Shown one piece after another: positions 10,735 through 20,728 of a stretch of 64,000 nucleotides of DNA (position 1 is its first letter; every line of letters starts with the position of its first letter). The notes below the pieces were generated by a model that worked only from the letters and a program-made list of their open reading frames with translations, was not told the DNA's origin and searched no databases. Origin of the DNA: Blepharisma stoltei (taxonomy: Eukaryota; Ciliophora; Heterotrichea; Heterotrichida; Blepharismidae); assembly GCA_914767885.1 (NCBI GenBank), contig CAJZBQ010000039.1, positions 310,001 to 374,000 of the forward strand. Direction: 5' to 3'. The translations under genes were made by a program, and so were the position numbers.

Positions 10735-13700
10735 TTAGTTTGAGCTTGTAGGGCGCTCGCCTTTATGAACTGGAGGCAGATTTATCATGTCAGAAGAATT
10801 AGCAGGGATGTCTTCTTCAAAGTGCGAGTTTATAGGAGACTGGGCATGATAGTGGGAGGTTCTTGTGCGGTTACTTACTCCCCTCCTCTGTGAGCAAACA
10901 AAACCATTGAAAAATCCTATTTTTTTGACAAAACCTACCCTCCGTAACCTTTTATAAAAAAAATTTTAATATATATTTGGTAATTAGTTTAATGAAATCT
11001 CTAGCTAATCTGCTTAATTTTAAACAGCTTACATTTTAAAACATAAATTGAATTAATATTTGCTTTCAAATTTTTTGCTAATTGGGATTTTTTTAAAATT
11101 TCGAAAAAAAAATTTCTATATTAAATTTTTTAAAAAAAAAATTAATCCACCTCCGTAAGTGAACACAAATTTTTTGTTCGCTCACGGAGGGGGGAGATAA
11201 CATTTCTGGGTTCACTGTGGCAAGCATTCTGGAAAACCCAGGACCTGCCCTTGCGATGCGGTCTGCGGGGTCGCGATGAGGCATTTTATTCCAAGGCTGG
11301 TAATTGGCGACTCTTCCTGCGAGTTTTTCAAGTTGCTTTTCACAAGAAGCACATGACCAGCCGCCAAGTGGCTTTTTAGCAAGCATGGCGTCTTCTCCGT
11401 CCCTTCTTTCTTTGCCAGGGGACTCATATATTTCTCGAATCAGTCTTTCTAAATATTTCAGAGCTTTTTTAGTATCTGTTTTATCAGCGAATTTTTTGCC
11501 CATTGCATCACATACTGCGATAACTTTTTCTTGTAAGCTTTTTTCTAAGTTTTTGAGGTCTTCTTGGCTGGCGAAGCCTGAAAATAGATCATTGAGTTCT
11601 TTCATTTTATTTCATATGTTATATTTAATTGATTTTTAATCGAATTACTGTAAAAATCTGATAATATAAAAATCAATATACCAGTGGATAATTCTTTATA
11701 CATTTTTTCAACCCTTTCTTTAATTTCTTTGGTATCCTCGATTACTCTTTGAAGGAGATTCCACATATGAATTAAATCAATCCCTTCTGGCAGCACCAAC
11801 AATCTCAGCTGTTCTTCAATAACTGCAATTCTTCTCGCAAGTGAGTTCAATTTAGAAGAATCAGCGCCCCCTCCCACATCTTCTCCACTTCCCCCAGCAA
11901 ACGAAATTGGCCTTTCTTCTAAACTTCTAATTGACCGCTCATGGCGTTCCACTTCAGATTTAATTTTGCTTAAAAGTGATCTCAGGTCATCCAGATCACT
12001 TTTATCAGCTTTTTTGATAATAGTTTCTTCAAGCTTGCTGATTCTGCTTAAAATGTCATCTATAAGCTGAGGAGTAATTCCACTTAACGACTCTAGCTTT
12101 TCTCTGAGGTCATCATAGCGTTTTCCAAGCTCTCTTAATAAATTCAAATCCTTGGTAGAAATAGATCCTCCAGAGCCGCCTGATTGGGAATGCCCACCTG
12201 CTGATCCTCCTTGGTTTTGTAGCATTGATTTAAGCTGATCGAAGTCTTCAACGTCAACTTTTGTTCTTAATGTCTCTTCAAATGACCTAAAAAGCTTCCT
12301 TAAGGACTCTATTTCATCTGATACTGACTGCCCATTGGCATCAAATTTTTTAAACGAATGTTCTAATTTCCTCAAGGCTTCTTCAAGCTCACTGATTTTC
12401 CCATCATGAAAACGAGTTTTCTCGTCAGCTCGCTCAGAAATTATTTTGGTGTCTTCTACCTTATCTTCAACTGATTTCAGCTTGGTTTCAAGCTCTCTTA
12501 GCTTTATATTAAGATCTCTTACTTCTCTTGATATTGGGTTAAGGTTAAATAAAGTACACTATATTTTTTTCAATCCTCTCCCAAAACATATAAAAATGAG
12601 TTTAACTCTTAAAAATGGATTTTTAGTAAAAAGCATAGATGATACTTTTTGAATTTTTTCCAAGCAAGGATGAACAAAAAAAACTGTAAGGGAAAATGTC
12701 CATATAAAAATCTATATTCTATCCAAATTTAAGAGAAAAAGTTCAAGATAGGATTTTATGATAAACAGGTATAATATTGCATACTAACAAATATCAAACA
12801 ATATTGCCTAAATGAGTGTTAGAGTGGCATGATATAAAATCTAAAATTTTTCTCTTTCAATATAATAGGAAAAATACAAAATAATGAAAGTGATGCAGAT
12901 TAGTTGGACATAGAAGTCTAATAATAATTACAGACAATTCTATTTTTAAGTTAAATATATTAATAGAGATGAGATGATTAGATTAGAGAGGGTTAAAGCG
13001 GGGTTTATTTCAGCCCCTGATCCAGTCGAGCTTCAGCTTCACGCCCATGTGGCCCTAAGCACTAAAGCCACCTAACGCCCTTTTCTGATGACGTCAGCAA
13101 AAATGATGACGTCGACATCTTTCGGGGAGAGACTCACCCGAACTTGCTTGGACCAAAAAACTTCAGCAAAGGCTCTCTTAACCCCTGGTAGTGCTCAGGG
13201 TATGAGGGAGCCGTCCGATGCCTCCTTCTAGAACTACCTCTGCCATTTACAGGCAGCATAATGCTCTCCAGAAGTCTTCGATTGGTATTGAGTCGTCGGC
13301 CTTCTCATCTGTGAGTCGAGGGGAGACCCAGTTAGCCCAGACCATGCCCACTCCGAAATTTAGCTACCTGCGACCCAGTGGCCTTTCTGCCATTTTTAAA
13401 TTTTCTGGCAAAAATTTTGAGTTCATCCTATCGCTACTAGGCATGGATGGCATTAATTCTTATATTAATAGAAGTTCCAAAGTTATAAAGATACAAGAAA
13501 AGTGATTATGAAATAAATTATTGAAAATATATAAAAAAATACAAATAATTAGGAAAAAAATACCTTGGTTAGAAAAATTCAAATAGCACTGCTTAAACTT
13601 TTTATATCAAAAAAAACATTTTTTAAAAATTAAAGCCATTTTATGTTTTGGGAGGGGTTAAAAAATATATTGTACTTTTTTAACCTTACCCTTGATATAT

Positions 13701-14537
13701 CACTATTTTTGCTCGTATTATCTTTAAACTGCTCTGTAACTCTCTTGGACTCGTCACGGTTTTCTCCTTTGTCTCCTCCAATAGCGCCGCTTCTGATATT
13801 ATTGATAATATCATCAACATTCTGCTCTAGCTGCCTTATTCTAATCTCGTGATCATTGATATCTGCCACATTTTTGTCAGTTTTCTTTTCAATTTCTTTT
13901 GTTTTTGCTTCATTTTCTGAGATTCGTTTTATTTGTTCGTCAACTTCGTTTCTTAAAGAATCGATCTGCCTTACTTGGTTATTAAGCTGCTCTTGGTGCT
14001 GCTCAAGGCGATGATAAATATCTTCAAGAGAAACGTTTTGGCTTTTTGAATTTTCATTGATTTTCTCATCAATGTTTTGGATTTTACTATTTTGCTCTTC
14101 TGAATTTTTTTTAAGCTCATCAATATTTTGCTGCTGAGCTGCTAAGGCTTCTTTGAGCCTTGCTATTTCTGAATCCAATCCTGTAGAATTTGTGGAGTTT
14201 CTACTTAAAACTTACCTTATGTCTTGCATAGCATTTTCATGTCTTCGGAGAATATCCAGTATAAATTCAAACACAAGCTTGAAATTGTTTGTATTAAAGG
14301 ATACGCTGACTCCACCTTGAAAATTTCTTTTTTTAAACGATATAAAATTTTTGCTTATCATTTCTAGGCTTTATCATTTTTAGTATGACATTTTTTTGTC
14401 AAAAGCTCTTTAAATTTTTTTATTCAAAATTTAATTTTATATTTTAAATTAATAATGAAATTGTTTGGAGGGATAAGAATGTCTTCAACTTGGACAGGGA
14501 AATCGAGCTTGACTTCTACTCTTGTTCGGTCTGCCAT
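10735..14537 (-). CDS. Long coiled-coil protein, unknown function, four IESs and one 15-nt intron
   Basis: ATG at 14537 (MADRTRVEVKLDFPVQ). Coding segments are 14537-14453, 14342-13696 (minus intron 14201-14215, GTAAGTTTTAAGTAG), 12531-11689, 11614-11198 and 10875-10735. The sum is 2,118 nt, exactly 706 codons, i.e. 705 residues; this exact fit supports all the junctions. After a small globular N-terminus of about 70 residues the protein is mostly heptad-rich coiled coil (ARLKEALAAQQQNIDEL onward) with a Gly/Ser-rich linker (GGSAGGHSQSGGSGG). The C-terminus (CASCEKQLEKLAG, then a Pro/Ser tail) is not coiled coil. I do not recognise the family. Four IESs in 3.8 kb is the highest density here. 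Confidence 0.85.
10878..11199. mobile_element. IES: GTGAGTGAAC-family MITE (322 bp)
   Basis: Between TA 10876-10877 and TA 11198-11199. Removal joins NPEML to SNRTRTSH in frame and lets the coiled-coil gene reach its TAA at 10735. The alternative TA at 10872 gives an early stop. One end carries the arm hairpin (GTAAGTGAAC...GTTCGCTCAC). Confidence 0.88.
11617..11690. mobile_element. Short IES (74 bp)
   Basis: Between TA 11615-11616 and TA 11689-11690. Removal joins MYKEL to WNKMKELNDLF (TGA read as Trp) in the coiled-coil gene. It has no obvious relation to the MITEs. Confidence 0.7.
12534..13697. mobile_element. IES: element with about 60-bp TIRs, carrying a SINE-like insert (1,164 bp)
   Basis: Between TA 12532-12533 and TA 13696-13697. 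Removal joins NSDI to SREVRDLN in frame. The ends are inverted copies of a distinct type (GGGTTAAGGTTAAATAAAGT versus GGGTAAGGTTAAAAAAGTAC, both continuing to CTCCCAAAACAT). This is a fourth terminal-repeat family. The interior holds a retroposon-like block at about 12970-13410. Confidence 0.82.
12970..13410 (-). mobile_element. SINE-like retroposon, GACGTCA-containing family
   Basis: Related to blocks at 37.9-38.4 and 53.5-53.9 kb: shared CAGCCCC, GATGACGTCA, GAGACTCACCC and TTAACCCCTGGTAGTGCTCA. The head on the minus strand is AAAAATGGCAGAAAGGCC and the tail is a GATTAGATTAGA-like microsatellite. A short open frame inside is not a gene. Confidence 0.6.
14345..14454. mobile_element. Short IES (110 bp)
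   Basis: Between TA 14343-14344 and TA 14453-14454. Removal joins PPNNFII to SFKKRNFQGGV in frame; unexcised, the frame closes at a TAG. It is very AT-rich with weak terminal inversion. Confidence 0.65.
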
Positions 14538-14628
14538 ATTATAATTAACTGCCTGACTTAGAATTCTTTTAAATCTCTAAAGGTTGAGAAACAGCAAAAG
14601 TAATTATATGGGAAAATTTTTTATTTAA

Positions 14629-15963
14629 TTATATACCTTCAAATGTGTTTTCCCTTGAATTATACATGATTTTTGGAATTGATGAATTGGGAGAGTCCCA
14701 AAATGATTTTGATCTGAAGCTTGACTCTTCTGGAGATGAATAATCTGAATAGCATTGGGTGGACTCTGAATGTGGAGAAATCGGGCTTTCTTTGGCTACC
14801 TCAAAAGTAGTGTTTGTGCCGATTGTGCATTTTGAGGGGGTTTTCATTAATACGTTCGGCAAATTTGTGATTAAATTCGTCAAATTCGTAATTTGGTCTT
14901 GAAGTTTCTTAATTTCTTGGTCACGGGAGAATGACTCTGACTGCGGGCCAAAGTAGCTTACATCTGACTGGCTTTGTGAGAGAATATCTGAAATTGAACA
15001 ATCTAAAGAAGGAGATTCCCCAAACCGTGCTGTTCTTAAGCCATTACTTGGTGAATTCAGCTGTGGGTTATTAAGCAATGATGCAGAAACCAACAGTGGC
15101 TTATTCAAATTTGTAGTCTCTATAGAAACTGAATGAAGATTCCATGTGGCAGATTCATCTAAATTTACCTCATAAAAGGATACTTTTTTATTAAAAATGA
15201 CCATCATGAAACTCAGCTTTTCTTGGCTTGATGACAATCTTTTGATTTTCTTTGATTGGGTGTAATGAAAACAAGCTGACCATAATGACAGTTTTGAACT
15301 CCTTTTATTTTCATTCAGTCCAGACACCCAAATTCCTACACAAGGGTATTGCTGGACCATAGGATCAGTGCCAAGCAAAGCGATCACTCTTCCTAAACTG
15401 TCCATCGTCAATAGCCCAGTCCTGAATTTTTCACTGGACTTGTGAGTCAGCTGCTTAGAAAGTGGATTTGAAATAATTTTGAAACTCGGCAATATTTTGA
15501 ACTGGAAACTTGCTTTCGGGTAAATCCAGCTCCAAGAAAACTCAATTTTTTCTTTGATTGTGTAGCTTGCAAGTGTAATTATATAGTCAAAAGCCTCTGG
15601 CAATCGACTGATTAAATCAATGGCTGAATCTGCTTTGTGAAGAGCCCAGTCACATGATCTCTCAATTTGGGTAGGAGTTATGTTTGAAGTTTGTAAAGGA
15701 ACTGAGTAATCGCCGTTGTTGGAAGGCTCCCATGACACTTCTTCAATGCAAAACTTGTTTTCTTTTGATTTGAAGCTTTTTAGGACACAATTCTTGTTTC
15801 TGTGACATATTTCTTCTAGTACGTCTCCGGCAATTTGAAAGGTGGGTAAGCTTTCATCGAAGCTTATTTCCATACATAGCTCGCTTTTAGAGCACTCCCA
15901 AAGAGAAGTGAATTGAAAACTGGAAATTATTGGTTTTTCCCAATAAATTAAGCTGTCCTGCAT
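14629..15963 (-). CDS. STIL-like centriole-assembly protein
   Basis: An uninterrupted 444-residue frame from ATG 15963. The N-terminal half resembles the STIL N-terminal region: YPCVGIWVSGL around residue 212 followed by WSACFHYTQS and LSFMMVIFNKKVSFYEVNL. A putative short coiled coil (EIKKLQDQITNLTNLI, about residue 355) and a Ser-rich tail follow, matching the STIL/Ana2 layout. By family it would act in procentriole (basal body) assembly with SAS-6 and PLK4-like partners. It is much shorter than vertebrate STIL. Identification rests on motif memory. Confidence 0.6.
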   Translation of the reverse strand: MQDSLIYWEKPIISSFQFTSLWECSKSELCMEISFDESLPTFQIAGDVLEEICHRNKNCVLKSFKSKENKFCIEEVSWEPSNNGDYSVPLQTSNITPTQIERSCDWALHKADSAIDLISRLPEAFDYIITLASYTIKEKIEFSWSWIYPKASFQFKILPSFKIISNPLSKQLTHKSSEKFRTGLLTMDSLGRVIALLGTDPMVQQYPCVGIWVSGLNENKRSSKLSLWSACFHYTQSKKIKRLSSSQEKLSFMMVIFNKKVSFYEVNLDESATWNLHSVSIETTNLNKPLLVSASLLNNPQLNSPSNGLRTARFGESPSLDCSISDILSQSQSDVSYFGPQSESFSRDQEIKKLQDQITNLTNLITNLPNVLMKTPSKCTIGTNTTFEVAKESPISPHSESTQCYSDYSSPEESSFRSKSFWDSPNSSIPKIMYNSRENTFEGI

Positions 15964-16332
15964 ATTAAATTATATAATACAGATGGCGGGCAAAAATTCC
16001 TTTGTTTACTTTTGAAGATTTTAATACAAATTCTGCTATGATTTTTTTAAAATAAACTTTTTAAATTCATTTTCATAGTTTCTTTAATAATAGACTGCGA
16101 TAAAATTGAAAAGATCATCAGATAAAATAAAAAATTGTTTTGAATTTTATTTTTAGTTGAGGATTAATTAATATAAACTAATAATTTGGAATAATAGAAA
16201 TAGAAAATTAATTCAGATAAAAATTAAATCATAAATCTCATAATAAGAAATCAATATTACTTGATATTCATTTTAATTCAAAATATTTGGGAAATATTAA
16301 TTAATTTAACTATTAATGATGAATAGAATCTA
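15964..16332. other. Intergenic, AT-rich
   Basis: 369 bp between the start of the STIL-like gene and the stop of uL29m. No open frame, repeat or MITE arm was seen; it probably holds the STIL-like promoter. Confidence 0.6.
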
Positions 16333-17344
16333 TTATTTATTTTGCTCCTTTGAGATAGGAGGCCTAATAATTGGCTGAGGCAGTAATTCTTCAATCCCCT
16401 TCGGCTTGATTCCTTTCTCTCTGAGTTTGAGGCCTAAATACTTAAGCTCCTTCAAGAACTCTTCTTTTGCTACGACTGCCAGCTTTCTATATTCTGCTTG
16501 TATTGCTCCTCTCCTTTGATGTGTCGACATTTTCTTCCAATTCCTATTAATTTTTGCATTTCTCTCCGCGATTTTTCTCTTTTCATTTCTCGCTTTCTCT
16601 TCCTCAGTCAGCTCTCTCTTAATTTTACTCTCCCCTCTATGAGCGAACAAAAAGATTTGTACGCTCACTAAGGGGGTTAATATTTTTTTCAATGAAATTT
16701 TATAGCAATTTTTTTTTTTAAAAATTAAAAAAATCCCAATCGCAAAAATTAATTTTATTTATATAATTTAAACAGAATTCGCTTAGATTTCATTATAATA
16801 ACGATATAAATCAAAATATTTTTTCATAAAACATCTCTATATTAATAAATTTTCTGTTCTCTAACGAAGGAATTTTTACCTACAAATTCAATGATTTTGT
16901 TCGCTCAAGGACGAGGGATTTAGGTTTTGGCTCTTCTTTCGGAATTGTTTTATCTAAATATTCAGCTTCTAATTGTTTCCAATAATTTTCTCTTATAATT
17001 TCCCTTTCTCTTATGACTGTCAAGAGTCTGGCCATTGATTGCTTCACCTTTTTCATTCTCCATTGAGCCCCTTTCTGCGACCCAAGTTGCACCTTGAGTT
17101 GATTGTCTGCGCGAATAAGATTTTGTTCTTTATATAAGACAAACCATAACTTGACGAGATCTTCATGAGATTTTCGGCGTAAAAGAAAAGCGCTCCAGGC
17201 CTTTCCAGAGGTAACTTTAGCATCTTGGAATTCGCTTATATTTTCTGTGAAATTGGAAGCTCTAAGTTGAGGTTGAATAAGCTTCGTATTAAATGCTCGG
17301 ATCAAGCGAAAAGATATAATTTGCTTCCTGTTATAGCTCTACAT
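16333..17344 (-). CDS. MRPL47: Mitochondrial ribosomal protein uL29m (MRPL47)
   Basis: The core SGKAWSAFLLRRKSHEDLVK followed by LWFVLYKEQNLIRADNQ is the MRP-L47/uL29m signature. No ATG precedes this frame directly. The start is restored if a 15-nt intron (17342-17328, GTAGAGCTATAACAG) splits the codon as AT|G, giving MKQIISFRLIRAFNTK, a basic presequence suitable for mitochondrial import. The second segment (16625-16333) adds a lysine-rich tail through PKPKIKRELTEEEKARN. The segments total 702 nt, 233 residues. It acts in the large mitoribosomal subunit near the tunnel exit (family knowledge). Confidence 0.88.
16628..16922. mobile_element. IES: GTGAGTGAAC-family MITE, diverged (295 bp)
   Basis: Between TA 16626-16627 and TA 16921-16922 in uL29m. 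Arms are ATGAGCGAACAAAA and TTGAGCGAACAAAA. Removal restores EEPKPKIKREL. Confidence 0.87.
17328..17342 (-). other. 15-nt intron splitting the uL29m start codon
   Basis: The minus-strand sequence is GTAGAGCTATAACAG, preceded by AT and followed by G-AAG-CAA. It has GT...AG ends and the length of the other introns in this window. Confidence 0.7.
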
Positions 17345-17636
17345 ATGACGCAGAGTGACTGAGTAACTCAAGTTGATATGCCAAAAATATAATGCAGATT
17401 TGTCAGTTTGAGATCTGACTTCATAAGCCATTTCTCTGAGTTGTTCTGTCGCTCTGTTCGTTATGCAGAGCAATAGCAGGGAGCGAGATATAGCATATTT
17501 ATTAAGGTGGTTTGGAAGAAAAATTTTATGGCTTTATATAATAGAATATATCTTGTAAGACAGAAGTATGAAGTCGATATAAATTATTTAATCCATTTAA
17601 TCATGAAAGTCATTTCAAACAGGGTGAATAATTAAT

Positions 17637-18654
17637 ATGAAATATTTGATTGGTTTCATTTGCTTTTCTTTACTTCCTCACTTTGATTAGCGAACATAAA
17701 CGTTAGTAGTTCCTATTATTAGAAATTAAATTCTTATTTGCTAGAAAGCAAAAAACTAATTTTTAATGCACATAAATAATTTGATGTTTAACTAATAGTG
17801 CCTATAATGGAGACTCTTTTTAATTTAATCATATTTAAACAGAATAAATTTTTATGAATTAATTAGATCTTCGTTACAATTTTTTATAAATTTGGACTTT
17901 TGAATTCCGAAAAGCAAGGATTTTTAGAATTTAATATTAATTTTTAATCACTCTATTAGAGGGATAATCTTGCTTGCTAACTAAGAGGAAGGGTTAGTTA
18001 TTTCAGCTTCTATATCACAAAATAGTGCTTCTGAAGAATTTGAAACAGTTTGCGCTAACCCTGAGGACCCAAAATGTGCTAAATTTATGATCAGAGCTGC
18101 AATAGACTTCATAAGCTCCAAAAGCTCAGAAAATCTTTTACTTCCCCTACATATCTTTTATTTATTAACGTTCCCATTTTATATTTATTTCAGCTAAATT
18201 ATTTTTATTTAAAAATGAGTCAGATTCAAGCTCTGAAGACTTTTTGTACGGTTTCTACATGGGAATCCAGAAAAATCCTTTATATCCTAGCTTTTGTGTA
18301 CAATCATTTACTCCTTTATCAGTCTCTTACTCTGCTCTTATTACTGGCTTTGAATCAATTTTCACAACCATGGATCTCAATTATTTATTTGTATCAATCA
18401 CCAACTTCAACGACTACAGTAACAAACTTGTAAGCTCCTGGGATTTGTGCGGAGGAAACAACTTGGTTACAATTTTAGAAAGCTTGGGGACTGCAAATGG
18501 GATTGGAAATGCTATTGTAAATATTGGCAATAACTACTCTCAAATAATGACTAACTTACAACTGATGTCTACAAGTATCGAAAATAAAGAATACATAAAT
18601 GCAGGGGTGGCATTTGGACAGATTGTAAGCGGACTGTTGGAGTTTTCAATTTAG
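17637..18654 (+). CDS. Small secreted protein, unknown
   Basis: ATG 17637. Segments 17637-17672, 17997-18140 and 18208-18654 total 627 nt, 208 residues, ending in TAG. The joined N-terminus MKYLIGFICFSLVISASIS is a clear signal peptide, with the IES falling inside its hydrophobic core. The mature part has paired cysteines (ETVCANPEDPKCAKF, later DLCGGNN and PSFCVQ) and amphipathic helices. There is no membrane anchor. Likely extracellular, in a secretory granule or luminal; family not recognised. Confidence 0.8.
17673..17996. mobile_element. IES inside a signal peptide (324 bp, MITE-like)
   Basis: Between TA 17671-17672 and TA 17995-17996. The left end CTTCCTCACTTTGATTAGCG and right end AACTAAGAGGAAGGG are degraded MITE arms. 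Removal gives the uninterrupted hydrophobic run CFSLVISAS. Confidence 0.85.
18141..18207. mobile_element. Short IES (67 bp; 61 bp also possible)
   Basis: Left TA 18139-18140, right TA 18206-18207 (or 18200-18201). Both choices keep the secreted-protein frame (SENLLFKNESDSSSED); retaining the insert shifts it. Confidence 0.7.
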
Positions 18655-19116
18655 AAATAAGATAATTTGATCTTTATAATAATGATTTATGGCTGATTTA
18701 AGCTTAAGTTTTAATGGTGACTATATTAATAAGTGTGGTATTATAATTTATAAGAATCAATAAATCAAAATTTGACTTTTTAGCTGTTAAAAATTTTATT
18801 TATTTTTGTGTATGTTAATTTCCTAATTAACTAGATACGTTTAAATTAAATTTTTGTCTGCGAAATGATTAATATTGAATTAAAATAAATCATGGCTATT
18901 TATTTGAATTTAGATCAACCATATTATAATGAGAACAAGATATATACCATTTTTGGCATTTTTGCTTGGAAAACAATAAATTTAGCATAGAGGGCAAGAT
19001 TTATATCAATAATATAAGTTTCTGGTATTAAAAAAGAAGTGCAAGGCTTTAAATTCCTCAACTATTAGAACCTATTAATATTAAAATCGTTTTTAAAAAT
19101 AATAAGCAGCATTTTC
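18655..19116. other. Intergenic, AT-rich
   Basis: About 460 bp with only very short open frames (one from ATG at about 18686, roughly 25 codons). No convincing gene, repeat or TIR. Confidence 0.5.
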
Positions 19117-19266
19117 TTATCAAGCATCTAAGCTCTTTGTTCATGCTCAATGCCTTGCCTTGCCTTCATTAGAGTGTTTTAGGTGAATATTATAATCAGT
19201 AGATCTTGAAAGTTCAAATGGGGTCTGATTGGCTTTGATTGTTTGAATTTGGTGAGATGGCTCCAT
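19117..19266 (-). CDS. Possible 49-residue microprotein
   Basis: ATG 19266 to TAA 19117 with three in-frame TGA (Trp) near the end: MEPSHQIQTIKANQTPFELS and on to an ARHWAWTKSLDAW tail. Composition is less AT-biased than the flanks and codon choice looks gene-like. No family recognised. It sits alone between the secreted-protein gene and a MITE, so it could be chance. Confidence 0.4.
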
Positions 19267-19393
19267 TTTTAATATTTTGTCGAACCTAAATATTTCGATA
19301 TGCCAAGCCAACAGAAAACAATTTTAAAACTATTTTATCAGGTTTTTATTATATTGAGTTCCAAAATTATAAAATAAGTCAAAATTATACTAA

Positions 19394-19935
19394 CTCCCCC
19401 CCCATCCTTGATCGAACGACTCGCCATCGTTCGATCAAGGATGGGGGTTAAAAAAATTTTTTTGGGGAAAAAAAATTATATATATTTTTATTTTCTTTTA
19501 AATAAGAGGGTTAAGAGTATTTAATAATTATTTTTACAGCAAAAAATTGAATTAATTTCATAAAATATCAATTTTTAATATTTTTGATTTATTAGTTACC
19601 CTTTTAAACTGTATAAATTTTAATTTGTTCCTTATTGAATTAATTTTTTTTTTTTTAAATTTTAAAGAATCTCTATTTTTATTAGATTATTGAGCTTTTG
19701 AGCCTAGATTGATGACTAAATCACTTCGGATGGTTGATTTCGCAACTTTCTGTCGTCTCAAAGCTCTGAAAACAACTTCATTAGGTGCATCTTCCCAAGC
19801 TTTGATAGCTAATATATTTTATATATATAGAAATTTGCATGATATGAAAATCGTTCGATCAAGGATGGGGGTTAATTTCCCCAATTTTTAGGAATTTTTA
19901 CAGTCAATCGTTCGATCAAGGATGGGGGGGGAGTA
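19394..19935 (-). mobile_element. MITE with CCTTGATCGAACGA arms and a Pogo transposase remnant (542 bp)
   Basis: Between TA 19392-19393 and TA 19934-19935. The left end is an arm-arm hairpin (CCATCCTTGATCGAACGA ... TCGTTCGATCAAGGATGG); the right end has two direct arm copies. On the minus strand it encodes [20 protein letters not shown], resembling the C-terminal tail of Pogo/Tigger DDE transposases. The same element in opposite orientation is at 56711-57279. Here it appears intergenic. Confidence 0.85.
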
Positions 19936-20234
19936 AAAGACAATTTAAGTTAAAACTCTAAAAGTGTTTAAAGTCCTCTATATTGTTTATTGACTCCTTG
20001 AAGTTTTGGTACGTTCGCTTCATATTTGCCAATTTTCTAGAAGCCAAATTTTATTTGGCAAGTCTGATTAAAATTAAATCTGGCTATATTAATAAAAAAT
20101 TTGTGTTAAGTTTTCCACAAAGATGCTATTCGATTACACAAGGATCTATCGTTTTACAAAGATCTTTATAATTTTGTCTATAAGATAAAAAAGAGATACG
20201 CTGCTGCATGCTCTTCTATTTCCCTTTTAAGGTG

Positions 20235-20720
20235 TCACCCATTTTTGACTCTACAAAATCTTGAATTCAATAGAATTTTTTTTTTAAAAAATGGCATTTA
20301 TCTCCATAAAAATCGAGTGCTTCTTCAAAGTCTTTATCAGTTTACCTCTGATGTTACTAGCATAAGCACCTTATTTAATGTGCTTTTATTTACCCCTCGA
20401 AGATGTTGCCCAATTTTGACTCTACAAATCTTTATTTCAGTAAAATTTTTTTTTCATAAAAATAGTACTCCTCACAACCCATAATAATCAAATTTCCCCA
20501 AGATCTTTATCGATTTACCTCTGATGCTGCTAGGACCTTAATGAATGAGTTTCAACTATCCATTTCAGCGTCACTCACTTTTGACCCAACAAATCTTCAA
20601 TTAAGTATAACTTTCTTCATAAAGATGGAGCTCGTCTCTACAAGAGCCAAGTATTTCTCCAAAGTCTTTATCAGTTTACCTGATCTTACTATTATAAGAT
20701 CCTAATTAAATACGCTTAAG
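20235..20720. repeat. Three degenerate tandem units of about 164 bp
   Basis: TTTTGACTCTACAAA-type blocks at about 20250, 20412 and 20578, each followed by CTTTATCAGTTTACCTCTGATG-type blocks (the last one shortened to TTTACCTGATC). No coding potential. It lies directly upstream of the oxygenase gene. The 300 bp before it (19936-20234) show nothing else. Confidence 0.75.
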
Positions 20721-20728
20721 CTGCTCCT

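Noticed and set aside
13218-13505. A 95-codon open frame on the plus strand
   Set aside because: It lies in a SINE-like block inside an IES and has no protein-like conservation; related blocks elsewhere are not open.
16880-17305. A TTG start for uL29m at 17305
   Set aside because: An intron-split ATG at 17344 gives a better presequence and needs no unusual initiation codon.
18686-18765. A 25-codon frame MADLSLSFNGDYINK
   Set aside because: Too short, with no context or conservation to support it.
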